DNA of 64,000 nucleotides from Massilia antarctica (GTDB lineage Bacteria; Pseudomonadota; Gammaproteobacteria; Burkholderiales; Burkholderiaceae_D): the NCBI RefSeq assembly GCF_015689335.1, contig NZ_CP065053.1, forward strand, positions 4,650,001 to 4,714,000. The letters run 5' to 3'. Positions 1 to 7,392 of the stretch are shown in pieces (the first letter of the stretch is position 1; each line of letters opens with the position of its first letter). The position numbers and the translations under genes were made by a program. The notes below the pieces were generated by a model, which worked only from the letters and a program-made list of their open reading frames with translations, made no database searches and was not told the origin of the DNA.

Positions 1-1
1 G

Positions 2-130
2 TTCGGCGTGGTCAGCGCGCCGCCCCAGGGCAGCAGAGTGGCGCAGCTGGAGCAGGAAGTGGCCTCCCTGCGCGCCGAGATCGACGACCTCAAGCTGCAA
101 TTCCTGGCGTTCAAGACGCAGTTCGAGTAA
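2..130 (+). CDS. C-terminal end of a coiled-coil protein, possibly YceH/DUF480
   Basis: Only the last 42 codons lie in the window; the frame is open from the left edge and stops at TAA 128-130. The peptide ends in a heptad-like stretch (VAQLEQEVASLRAEIDDLKL), so a short C-terminal coiled coil is clear. Proteins of the YceH/DUF480 family end in a similar leucine/glutamate-rich coil, which makes that a reasonable guess. The part that would prove it, the winged-helix body, is outside the window. It converges on the glycosyltransferase downstream, and the two frames overlap by about 20 bp. Confidence 0.5.
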   Translation, partial: FGVVSAPPQGSRVAQLEQEVASLRAEIDDLKLQFLAFKTQFE

Positions 131-1385
131 CTGGTGTCGGGTTCACCCCGGCCAGTATTCTCTCCACCAGGTCGCAAGCCTCGTCCACGCCAGCGCTGGC
201 GGCGGTCATCGCGGCCACCGCCTTGCAGCGGGCGGCGAGCGCCTGGTCGGACGTCAGCCGGTTCAACTGGTCCGCCACCGCGCTGGCCGTGTAGCGTTTC
301 GGCGCGATCGACCGCGCAACGCCGAGCCGCACCGCGCGGCTGGCATTGTCGAACTGGTCGAACGCCATCGGCTGGATCAGTTGCGGCACGCCGGCCGCCA
401 GCGCCTGGCTGGTCGAACCGATGCCGCCATGATGGACAAACGCCGCCACGCGCGGCAACAGCGCCTGGAATGACACGGAATCGACCTGCACGACACCCTG
501 CGGCAAGGTGGCCGGCACTTGCGCCTTGTGCGGGGTGATCAGGATGCCGCGCTTGCCGGACAATCTGCACGCCTCCGCCGAGGCGGCATAAAAAGAGTGC
601 GAGGTGGCGTTGGCGGTGCCGCTGGTGAACGCCACGGGCGCTGCGCCGTCATCGAAGAAAGCCGCAAGCTTGTCGCCAACCCGCTCGCCGCCGTCGAACA
701 GTGGAAACGCGGTCGGATGAAAATTGGCCGGCGCATCCGGCTGGGGCGCGGCGAACCAGCGCGGATACAGGCCGATGCACAGCTCGCCCTCATGCAGCCA
801 CTGGTGCATGATCCGGTCCACCGGCGCCAGGCCGAGACCGGCGCGCAGGCGATTGAAGGGCACGCCGTAAAGTGGATCGAGGAATTTGCGGTCCAGGGTG
901 CGCCAGACGAAGCGCTTGACGCAGCGCGGCAGCTTTTCCATGTGGCCGAGGGGTGAAAATCGCGGCGCCATGAATTCCGACCTGATCACCGATGGCGACA
1001 AGTGCACCACCGCGCCCGGCAGGCCGCATTTTTCCCGCAGCAGGCGGCTGGCGAACGCCATGGTCGAGCCGATCACCGTGGTTTCGCCCGGAATGATATC
1101 GGCGTACATAGCGTCGTAGAAGAGGGGGACATTGCTCATGACCCCGGCGGCAACGAGGGCCATGGCTTTCTTCGGATCGGTCGCTTCCGGCGAATCGAGG
1201 AAAGCCTGATGCCTGGCCGCCGACCCAACCCCCACGGCAGCGAGGCCGGCCGCTTCAATCACGCCGCTAAACGTCGGGTTGGCGTACACGCGCACCTCGT
1301 GGCCGCGCCGCTTCAATTCCACGCCCATGGCGACAAAAGGCAGCACGTCGCCCAGGCTGCCGACGACCGCAATCAGGATTCTCAT
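111..1385 (-). CDS. GT1-family (UGT/MGT-like) glycosyltransferase
   Basis: A 424-residue GT-B fold glycosyltransferase. The N-terminus has the Rossmann strand and loop MRILIAVVGSLGDVLPFVAM, typical of macrolide, sterol or rhamnosyl transferases that use nucleotide sugars. Near residues 320-355 is the donor-binding block HHGGIGSTSQALAAGVPQ followed by PMAFDQFDNA, the bacterial version of the GT1 signature. Length fits the family. Acceptor and sugar cannot be read from sequence; lipids or small secondary metabolites are usual. It is divergent from a TetR-family gene 69 bp away, so local control by that regulator is likely. Confidence 0.85.
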   Translation of the reverse strand: MRILIAVVGSLGDVLPFVAMGVELKRRGHEVRVYANPTFSGVIEAAGLAAVGVGSAARHQAFLDSPEATDPKKAMALVAAGVMSNVPLFYDAMYADIIPGETTVIGSTMAFASRLLREKCGLPGAVVHLSPSVIRSEFMAPRFSPLGHMEKLPRCVKRFVWRTLDRKFLDPLYGVPFNRLRAGLGLAPVDRIMHQWLHEGELCIGLYPRWFAAPQPDAPANFHPTAFPLFDGGERVGDKLAAFFDDGAAPVAFTSGTANATSHSFYAASAEACRLSGKRGILITPHKAQVPATLPQGVVQVDSVSFQALLPRVAAFVHHGGIGSTSQALAAGVPQLIQPMAFDQFDNASRAVRLGVARSIAPKRYTASAVADQLNRLTSDQALAARCKAVAAMTAASAGVDEACDLVERILAGVNPTPVTRTAS

Positions 1386-1423
1386 ACAGGCTCGCTTGTT
1401 ATAGTGATGGATAGAATTTTCTT

Positions 1424-1453
1424 CTTGAACGCAAGTTAAGGTATATTGTTAAC
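1424..1453. promoter_or_regulatory. Candidate TetR operator region
   Basis: The 69-bp gap between the divergent glycosyltransferase and TetR genes holds CTTG-AACG-CAAG (1424-1435) and GTTAA (1435-1439) facing TTAAC (1449-1453). Short inverted repeats in such a gap are typical TetR-family sites. The arms are short, so this is a suggestion only. Confidence 0.3.
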
Positions 1454-1454
1454 G

Positions 1455-2012
1455 ATGTCAACATTAAATCGAAGCACCTATCATCATGGCGATTTGCGGG
1501 CGGCCTTGCTGGCCGCGGCCGAGGACCTGGTCGACGCGACGGGCGCCGGCGCGATCAGCCTGCGCGAGGTGGCGCGCCGGGCGGGCGTGTCGGCCACGGC
1601 GTGCTACCGGCATTTCGAGGACAAGGAAGCGCTGCTGGCGGCGCTGGCTGCCAAGGGCTACGCGGACTTCGCCCTGTACATTGAACAGGCCGCAGGCGGC
1701 GCGCCCGATGCCCTGGCCGCCGTGGGGCAGGCCTACGTCCGCTTCGCGCTGGAGCGCCCGGGGCGTTTCCGCCTGATGTACGGGCCCCTGATCGCCGACC
1801 GCAGCCGCCATCCCGGCCTGCAGGCGGCGGTGCAAGGCGTGACGCAGGCGTTTGCACGCATGCTGCAAGGCAGTGGCGGGGAGGGCAAGGATGTGGGAGT
1901 GATGAGCCTGAAGCTGTGGTGCATGGTGCACGGACTGGCCCAGCTGCTGCTCGATGGGATGTTGCCCGGCCACGACCCGGAGGTGCTGGCGCGCGCGCTG
2001 ACCACGCGCTGA
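1455..2012 (+). CDS. TetR/AcrR-family transcriptional regulator
   Basis: A 185-residue regulator. The N-terminal helix-turn-helix is clear: AISLREVARRAGVSATACYRHFEDKEALLAAL, with the usual Tyr-Arg-His-Phe recognition helix. The C-terminal ligand domain resembles the TetR_C_33/WHG type (YVRFALERPGRFRLMY). An in-frame TTG lies three codons earlier at 1446, but ATG 1455 gives the usual short N-terminus. It is divergent from the glycosyltransferase and probably represses it and itself. The ligand is unknown. Confidence 0.88.
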   Translation: MSTLNRSTYHHGDLRAALLAAAEDLVDATGAGAISLREVARRAGVSATACYRHFEDKEALLAALAAKGYADFALYIEQAAGGAPDALAAVGQAYVRFALERPGRFRLMYGPLIADRSRHPGLQAAVQGVTQAFARMLQGSGGEGKDVGVMSLKLWCMVHGLAQLLLDGMLPGHDPEVLARALTTR

Positions 2013-2067
2013 GCGGGCGCCGTTCCCGCGCGGGGTCCGGCGCCCAAGGCGAGGGCGTGGCCGGGTG

Positions 2068-3027
2068 TCAGCCTTCGTCGCGCAAGCGGCGCAGCCGGAT
2101 CGCGGCGTACATCATCGCCATCCCCGCCACCGCCCCGACCCACGCGCCGGGCGACGCCAGGGTGGCCCAGGAATCGGCCAGCAGGCCATTGACCCGGTCG
2201 ATCGTGAATTGCATGTTGTGGCTGCCTATCCCGCTGGCCTCGCCGCTCAGCCAGCTTCCAGGCACCAGGCCGAGCAGAATGCGGCCCACCACCGTCTGCA
2301 TCAGCGCGCCCGGAGCTGGTCCGGCCCCCAGCACATACGTGATCCACTTGACGAGCACGAGCGCAATCACCGGCACGCCCACGGCCCACAAGAAGACCTT
2401 GGACCTGGCCCAGGCCGACACCATCAGCAGCCAGCCGACCGTCGGCAAGGCCCAGATCAGGTACACCGGCAGCATGCCCAGGGAGCGCAGCGGAGCCAGC
2501 AGGAAAACCGGGCTGGTCAGCAGCGCGCCGAACAGGTTCACTCCGTTCAAGGCGGCGATCGTGCCGGCGCACAGCACCAGCAGCACCGAGGTCGCCGTGC
2601 TCACGCCGATGACGATCAGGGGCGCCACGATGGTCACCGTGATCACTTTCGATAACACCGTGTGGGTGTCCGACAGCGGCAGCGACTTCCAGAACAGGAT
2701 GCTGCGGTCGCGCCGCTCGTCGTACAGCGCGGCCAGGCAGTAGAAAAACGCGGACGCGGTCAGCATCAGCAATAGCGGCGAGGTAGCCACCAGGCTGAGC
2801 GTGGCGAGCAGGTCGGCTACACCCGACAGGCCGCCGGGGATGGGCGCCGGACCCGTCGTCATCGCGGTCAGCAGGTGGCGGAAGGGCGCATCGGACGAGA
2901 CCATGCCAAAGCCAAGGGTCAGGGCCGTCACTCCGACCATCACGATGGCCAGGATCAGGGGCGCATAAAAGAACGCTCCCTTGTGCTCCCAGAACTCGCG
3001 TTTAAGCAACCATTTCAGGGTGTTCAT
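2068..3027 (-). CDS. ABC-2 type transporter permease
   Basis: A 319-residue membrane protein with about six hydrophobic segments. It begins MNTLKWLLKREFWEHKGAFF, the amphipathic N-terminus typical of ABC-2 permeases that pair with YtrB-like ATPases. Its start codon overlaps the stop of the upstream ATPase gene by 4 bp (3024-3027), so the two are translationally coupled. With the GntR gene it forms a three-gene operon read right to left. The substrate is unknown; such sets usually respond to cell-envelope stress or export small molecules or lipids. Confidence 0.85.
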   Translation of the reverse strand: MNTLKWLLKREFWEHKGAFFYAPLILAIVMVGVTALTLGFGMVSSDAPFRHLLTAMTTGPAPIPGGLSGVADLLATLSLVATSPLLLMLTASAFFYCLAALYDERRDRSILFWKSLPLSDTHTVLSKVITVTIVAPLIVIGVSTATSVLLVLCAGTIAALNGVNLFGALLTSPVFLLAPLRSLGMLPVYLIWALPTVGWLLMVSAWARSKVFLWAVGVPVIALVLVKWITYVLGAGPAPGALMQTVVGRILLGLVPGSWLSGEASGIGSHNMQFTIDRVNGLLADSWATLASPGAWVGAVAGMAMMYAAIRLRRLRDEG

Positions 3028-3881
3028 GCGTAGCTTCCTTTCATGGTCGCGACGAACAGGTCGGCGACCTTGGGGTTGCGGGTTTCGCCAAGGGCGGCAA
3101 GCTGCTCGCGCGCCACGCCGTCGAACAGCATCACGGTCTTGCCGAACACGGTGCGCTGGTCGATCGGGTGCAAGGCGCTGGCGGCGTTGACGTTGTCGGG
3201 CGCGACCAGGACTTCGACGAAGCGCGCTCCCACCTCGTCCATCGAGGCTGACAGCACGATCTTGCCGTCGCGGATGAACATCAGGTCGGTGAGGATGTGT
3301 TCGACTTCCTCGACCTGGTGGGTGGTGATGATGATGGTCTTGTTCTCGTCAAAATAGTCTTCCAGCAGGTTCTGGTAGAACTGCTTGCGGTACAGGATGT
3401 CCAGCCCCAGGGTGGGCTCGTCGAGCACCAGCAGCTTGACGTCGATGGCCATCACCAGCGCCAGGTGCAGTTGCACGACCATGCCCTTGGACATGGCCTT
3501 GACCTTCATCTCCGGCTTGAGCTTGGTTGCAGCCAGGTAGCGTTCGGCCTTGGCGCGGTCGAAGCGCGGATGTACGCCGGCCACGAAGTCGATCGCCTCG
3601 GACACGCGCAGCCAGCGCGGCAGGATCGCCACGTCGGCGATGAAGCATACTTGCTGCATCAGCGCATCGCGCTCGGTACGCGGGTCGAAGCCGAGCACCG
3701 ACAGTTCGCCCTCGAAGGCGGTCAGGCCGAGCGCGGCCTTGAGGGTGGTGGTCTTGCCGGAACCGTTGGGGCCGATCAAGCCGACGATCCTGCCTGCGGG
3801 AATCTCGAAGCTGATGTTGTCGATCGCCAGCGACTTGCCGTAGCGTTTGCTCAAGCCGCGGGCTGTCATGACGGCGCTCAT
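3024..3881 (-). CDS. ABC transporter ATP-binding protein (YtrB-like)
   Basis: A 285-residue ATPase. Walker A GPNGSGKT is at about residues 37-44, Walker B LLVLDEPTLGLD is followed by the switch histidine in TTHQVEEVE, and a D-loop is present. The signature motif is degenerate (MSKGMVVQ instead of LSGGQ), which is common in YtrB/EcsA-like ATPases. I chose ATG 3881 because it overlaps the GntR stop in ATGA (3878-3881); the longer frame upstream has no typical content. It powers the permease encoded immediately after it. Confidence 0.9.
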   Translation of the reverse strand: MSAVMTARGLSKRYGKSLAIDNISFEIPAGRIVGLIGPNGSGKTTTLKAALGLTAFEGELSVLGFDPRTERDALMQQVCFIADVAILPRWLRVSEAIDFVAGVHPRFDRAKAERYLAATKLKPEMKVKAMSKGMVVQLHLALVMAIDVKLLVLDEPTLGLDILYRKQFYQNLLEDYFDENKTIIITTHQVEEVEHILTDLMFIRDGKIVLSASMDEVGARFVEVLVAPDNVNAASALHPIDQRTVFGKTVMLFDGVAREQLAALGETRNPKVADLFVATMKGSYA

Positions 3882-4243
3882 GACGGGGCTCCATCTTGGG
3901 GGCGCGGCAGCTGGTCGATATCGAGGCCGAGGCGGCGGATGCGTTCGAGCATGGCCGGCCATTCTTCGCGCACGAAGCGCTCGCGTTCGCTGGCGAGCAG
4001 TTTTTCGCTCGCGCCTTCGGTCACATACATGCCAATTCCCCTTCGTTTTTCCACAAGTTGCTCGTCCACCAGTTCCTGGTAGGCGCGCGAGACGGTGATC
4101 GGATTGAGCTGGTAGTCGGCCGCCACCTGGCGCACCGAGGGCAGGGCGTCGCCGGCTTTCAGGGCGCCGTCGAGCATCATGCCGATGACCTTCTCCTTGA
4201 GCTGGCGGTAAATGGGGGTGTTGTCGTTCCAGCCAATCGTCAT
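3878..4243 (-). CDS. GntR-family regulator, YtrA subfamily
   Basis: A 121-residue protein with a winged helix at residues 8-75 (TPIYRQLKEKVIGMM, SVRQVAADYQLNPITVSRAY) and only a short tail. That is the YtrA layout, which lacks the large ligand domain of other GntR proteins. YtrA-type regulators are normally the first gene of an ABC transporter operon that they repress. Here the stop overlaps the ATPase start by 4 bp, matching that arrangement. A GGGAGGG Shine-Dalgarno lies upstream. The inducing signal is unknown. Confidence 0.9.
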   Translation of the reverse strand: MTIGWNDNTPIYRQLKEKVIGMMLDGALKAGDALPSVRQVAADYQLNPITVSRAYQELVDEQLVEKRRGIGMYVTEGASEKLLASERERFVREEWPAMLERIRRLGLDIDQLPRPQDGAPS

Positions 4244-4321
4244 GGCGGGCCCTCCCTGTGATGTGGTGTTGCCTGGCGAGACATGAATGCTCCCTGTTGG
4301 TGAGTCGATTAAGTGGTGATG

Positions 4322-4339
4322 TAGTGAACTATAACACTA
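4322..4339. promoter_or_regulatory. Candidate GntR (YtrA-type) operator/promoter
   Basis: TAGTG (4322-4326) faces CACTA (4335-4339) with an 8-bp spacer, about 80 bp upstream of the GntR start. On the minus strand, TTGATA followed after 17 bp by CTACAT spans this repeat and could be the promoter, so a bound regulator would block it. The remaining gap (4244-4459) shows nothing else. Confidence 0.4.
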
Positions 4340-4459
4340 GTTATCAAAGGCGGAAGAATTTATTTGGCGGGGACGGGAGGCGCGACTCGGCGCCGGGCGC
4401 GGGAACAACTGGTCCGCTTGTCGGGCAAGGGACCAGTTGCGGCGGTGGCTGCGCCGGCG

Positions 4460-5203
4460 CTATTGGCCGACTTTGCCGGGCAGGCTCAGCGAACCCGAGG
4501 CGACCTTGAACACGTTCGCCACGCACAGCAGCGGGCTATGCATGCTGGCGTTGACCCGCAGCGCGGCCGTCACGCCGTCGAAACCAGCGTCCGACAGCAC
4601 GCCCACATCGTCGAACGGCACCCGCACTTCCAGGGTCGCATCCTTGAATACCGGACTGTAACCCGGGCTGTCGATCAGCAGCGGCAGCCCGGGCCAGGTC
4701 TTCGGCAGCTTGGGAGTGGTCCCGGGGGCAATGTCGACCACCTTGAGCGCGCCCTTGCCGCAAGCGTCGTCCGGTGTCAGGACTACCCAGTGCGAATGCC
4801 AGAGGTCGCCATCGTTGTTCAGATTTCCATCGCCATTTTCATCGTACAGGGGCGTATCGTCGAAATCGGGATGCGAGGTCACGGCAAGGGCGAGGATGCC
4901 GGCGCCCTTGCCGAACCCCACCACCGATGGATCGAGCGTGGTTGGCCAGACATACGAAAACACCTTGCTGCCGGCCAGCTTGCCGACCGCGGAAGGGTGC
5001 GACTGGCCAGCCTTGCCGGAGACGGCAATGTGGAAAACCGCCGTGTTGCCTTCCTTGGTGATCCGGGTATGGACGATGTCGAACGGGGCGTCGACCGTCT
5101 TTGCCGGCGCGCTCTGGATGCCGCCCGTGTGGCTCTGGTGGGCGTGCGCCGCGCAGGCCGAAAACAGCACGGTGGCCGCGAATGCTTGTGTGACGAATTT
5201 CAT
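4460..5203 (-). CDS. Secreted protein of unknown function
   Basis: A 247-residue protein with a clear signal peptide (MKFVTQAFAATVLFSACAAHAHQ). No family is recognised with confidence. The mature part has a His-containing start (HQSHTGG) and, near residue 135, an acidic loop DENGDGNLNNDGD that resembles an EF-hand or dockerin-type calcium site. Two Cys residues in the mature part (DACGKG and LLCVAN) could form a disulfide. It is the last gene of a minus-strand set with the redoxin and AhpD-like genes, 30 bp after the redoxin stop, suggesting an exported partner in the same response. Confidence 0.65.
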   Translation of the reverse strand: MKFVTQAFAATVLFSACAAHAHQSHTGGIQSAPAKTVDAPFDIVHTRITKEGNTAVFHIAVSGKAGQSHPSAVGKLAGSKVFSYVWPTTLDPSVVGFGKGAGILALAVTSHPDFDDTPLYDENGDGNLNNDGDLWHSHWVVLTPDDACGKGALKVVDIAPGTTPKLPKTWPGLPLLIDSPGYSPVFKDATLEVRVPFDDVGVLSDAGFDGVTAALRVNASMHSPLLCVANVFKVASGSLSLPGKVGQ

Positions 5204-5233
5204 TGCTTCTCCAATTGAATAGACTGGGTTTGT

Positions 5234-5788
5234 TTAAATGCGGCAGGCGCCGTCGTTGCCGTGCGACTGGTGTGACTGGTGCGGCTGGTGCGGCTGGTGC
5301 GGCTGTGCTGTTGTCCGGGCGGCCAGCTGTGCGATCAGCGCGCCAACTTGCATGTCGTGTACCGCGCCCAGGAGCGTGTGGCGCAATACACCCTGGCGGT
5401 CGAATAGCAGCAAGGTCGGCGTGCCGCGCAACTGGTACGCCTGCATCGTCAGCGGCAGCGGGCCTTGGCCGGACGGCTGATCGATCCCGACCGGAAAATC
5501 GATCCGGTATTCGTGGATGAACGCTTCCAGCGCCGCACTGCCCATCGCCGCGTGATGTTCAAATACCGTGTGCAGGCCGAGCACTTCCACGTCTTCCCGG
5601 GCAAAAATTTGTCGGACGTGCTTCGCCTGCGGAATCGCGTGCGAAACGCAGCCCGGGCACAGCATCTGGAACGCGTATGCCGCCACGACCTTGCCGCGCA
5701 AGCCGGCCAGGCTGACCGGGACGGGTGCGTTGAGCCAGGCCACAACCTGGAACTCGGGCGCGGCGGCGCTTGTGCCGGCGGCCATCAT
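5234..5788 (-). CDS. Redoxin (AhpC/TSA or TlpA-like) with His/Gln-rich tail
   Basis: A 184-residue thioredoxin-fold protein. The active-site pair is CPGC (Cys44, Cys47) after the strand VVAAYAFQML, and the cis-proline strand reads GTPTLLLFDRQGV. No signal peptide is seen, so it is probably cytoplasmic. The C-terminus carries a run of HQP/HQS triplets (about residues 163-177), encoded by 9-bp tandem repeats, which could bind metal. Its start overlaps the AhpD-like stop (ATGA, 5785-5788). The pairing suggests peroxide or thiol detoxification. The exact substrate is unknown. Confidence 0.75.
   Translation of the reverse strand: MMAAGTSAAAPEFQVVAWLNAPVPVSLAGLRGKVVAAYAFQMLCPGCVSHAIPQAKHVRQIFAREDVEVLGLHTVFEHHAAMGSAALEAFIHEYRIDFPVGIDQPSGQGPLPLTMQAYQLRGTPTLLLFDRQGVLRHTLLGAVHDMQVGALIAQLAARTTAQPHQPHQPHQSHQSHGNDGACRI
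5262..5305. repeat. 9-bp tandem repeat inside the redoxin gene
   Basis: About five units of TGCGGCTGG and close variants in a row encode the Pro-His-Gln/Ser-His-Gln tail on the minus strand. Because the unit is a multiple of three, changes in copy number would lengthen or shorten the tail without a frameshift. Confidence 0.7.
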
Positions 5789-6327
5789 TTGGCGCGCAGT
5801 GCCACGCGTGGGAAGTCGAGCGGGACCGCGAAGGCGACGTTCACGTAATTGGTGAACAGGTTCAGCGCGATATGCGCCATGATTTCCATGATGGCAGCAT
5901 CGTCAAAGCCCGCCTGGCGCAGGGCATCGACATCGGCGGTATCGATCCGGGCACGCTGCCGGACCATCTTGAGCGCGAAGGCTAGGGCGGCGGCGGTTTT
6001 CGGATCGTGCGACGTGCCTGCCTGGGCAGCTGTCATTTCCTCGCTGCTGGCACCGGCCTTGCGTCCGAGCGCCGTATGCGCGGCCAGGCAGTATTCGCAG
6101 TTGTTCTGGTCGGCGATGGCGACCGCGATCTGCTCGCCGAGCCTGGCGCCCAAGGTGCCGCTGCCAAGCGCGCCGAATGCGGCCCACATGCTGGCCAGCG
6201 CGGCGGGGGAGTTGGCGACGGCGCGGAACATGTTCGGCATGGCGCCGAACGCGGCTTGGACTTGGTCGAGTAATCGGGCAGCTTCGCCGTGGGCTTGGTC
6301 GCGGGTGAGAAGGGCAATACGGGACAT
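5785..6327 (-). CDS. Carboxymuconolactone decarboxylase/AhpD-like peroxidase-related protein
   Basis: A 180-residue all-helical protein of the CMD/AhpD superfamily. The redox motif CEYCLAAH (Cys77, Cys80, His84) matches the AhpD-type Cys-x-x-Cys-x3-His site. It lacks a signal peptide and should be cytoplasmic. It is first in a three-gene operon with the redoxin (4-bp overlap) and the secreted protein. A perfect palindrome 61 bp upstream is shared, in near-identical form, with the divergent-side MarR gene, which probably represses both. Confidence 0.85.
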   Translation of the reverse strand: MSRIALLTRDQAHGEAARLLDQVQAAFGAMPNMFRAVANSPAALASMWAAFGALGSGTLGARLGEQIAVAIADQNNCEYCLAAHTALGRKAGASSEEMTAAQAGTSHDPKTAAALAFALKMVRQRARIDTADVDALRQAGFDDAAIMEIMAHIALNLFTNYVNVAFAVPLDFPRVALRAK

Positions 6328-6387
6328 GGCGTTTCCTTTATAAACAGGCCGGTTGAAAACATGAAAAGAGCGGCCCTTCTCTTTTCA

Positions 6388-6400
6388 TTAGGAGTCCTAA
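6388..6400. promoter_or_regulatory. Candidate MarR operator, perfect palindrome
   Basis: TTAGGAGTCCTAA is a perfect 6-1-6 palindrome lying 61-73 bp upstream of the AhpD-like start. An 11-of-13 match, TCAAGAGTCCTAA, sits upstream of the MarR gene at 7105-7117. Two copies in front of two neighbouring transcripts argue for a real regulator site. Confidence 0.6.
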
Positions 6401-6420
6401 ATATATGGGTGAAAAAAAAT

Positions 6421-7074
6421 TCAGGCGAACGCTTCCCAGTTGCGGCGCTCGGTCGCGGCATCGGTAGGTTGGTGCTCCGCGCAATCGATTCTTAAAAACG
6501 AGATGGGCAGGGGCGCCTTGACCAGGGCGCAATGATGCGGTGCCGCCGTGCCGGGATTGACGTTCGCTTCGAAATAACGGCAGGACAGGCAGGCGCGCAG
6601 CGCTGGAAAACGTTCGCTCTTCTGCAATTGCGCAATCAGTTTGAACAGGCCGACCAGCAACTGGTCCTTGACACCGGCGTCGAGCGCAGCGGCGGCATCG
6701 TCGGCAAAGCTGAGGGCTGACATCATTTTCCCGACCAGCGCCTTGCCCTGGTCGGTCAGCCACAGGGCGCTGGCGCGGCCGTCATCCTCGGCGCGCGCTT
6801 TGCGGACCAATCCCTTGTTCACCAGGGCGGCCACGGAATCGCTGGCGCTGGCCGCCGATACCGACAACTGCGCGGCCAGCCACGACAGGCGTACGCCCTG
6901 GGTGCGGTCTTTCAGCAGTTGCAGGATCTCGGCCTGGGTGGGATTGAGATTTTCCGCTGTCGCAAATTCCCACATCCCCGCGCGCAACACGCTCGACACC
7001 CGGCTGATCGCAACGACGATGCGAGCCGAGATATCCGGTGTGCCGTCCCACGGCGTTTCTGGTTTGATGTCCAT
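6421..7074 (-). CDS. MarR-family regulator with C-terminal four-Cys segment
   Basis: A 217-residue regulator. Residues about 35-130 form a MarR winged helix (NPTQAEILQLL, RLSWLAAQLSVSAASASDSV, wing at RAEDDGRASALWLTDQGK). The extra C-terminus contains Cys162, Cys165, His180-His181, Cys182 and Cys198 in the pattern CxxC-x16-C-x15-C, which could hold zinc or an iron-sulfur cluster. This fits a redox or metal sensor controlling the adjacent AhpD-like/redoxin operon. All are transcribed on the minus strand, with a separate candidate operator before each start. Confidence 0.85.
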   Translation of the reverse strand: MDIKPETPWDGTPDISARIVVAISRVSSVLRAGMWEFATAENLNPTQAEILQLLKDRTQGVRLSWLAAQLSVSAASASDSVAALVNKGLVRKARAEDDGRASALWLTDQGKALVGKMMSALSFADDAAAALDAGVKDQLLVGLFKLIAQLQKSERFPALRACLSCRYFEANVNPGTAAPHHCALVKAPLPISFLRIDCAEHQPTDAATERRNWEAFA

Positions 7075-7104
7075 GGATGCATCATAACACGGTCAAAAAT
7101 TAAA

Positions 7105-7117
7105 TCAAGAGTCCTAA
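7105..7117. promoter_or_regulatory. Second copy of the candidate MarR operator
   Basis: TCAAGAGTCCTAA matches the palindrome at 6388-6400 in 11 of 13 positions and lies 31-43 bp upstream of the MarR start, where it would allow autorepression. Confidence 0.5.
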
Positions 7118-7392
7118 TTAATTGCCGGTGAAATCGACGGATCCAGGACGGAACGGGGGAGCTTGTTCGCAGGGGGGGGGCATGGCCGCCTTCGGCGTCC
7201 TTGAGACCCCGCTGCCGTAGTAAGGACCGTGGTGCACGCCCGGCCTTGCCGGCGGCTGCGCATCGCCTCGGTCCGAACATTTGAGTAGTGTTAAGCAAAC
7301 AAAGTCGGTATATTCCGCCTTCTCAGATATTTTTCAGATAGTTAAACGATCCAATGCGACACGACGAACTGCCATTTCCCCCTTCGACGGCC

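Noticed and set aside
7172..7180. Run of nine G as a phase-variation switch
   Set aside because: It lies in an untranslated gap more than 200 bp before the NHL lipoprotein start and not in an evident promoter spacer.
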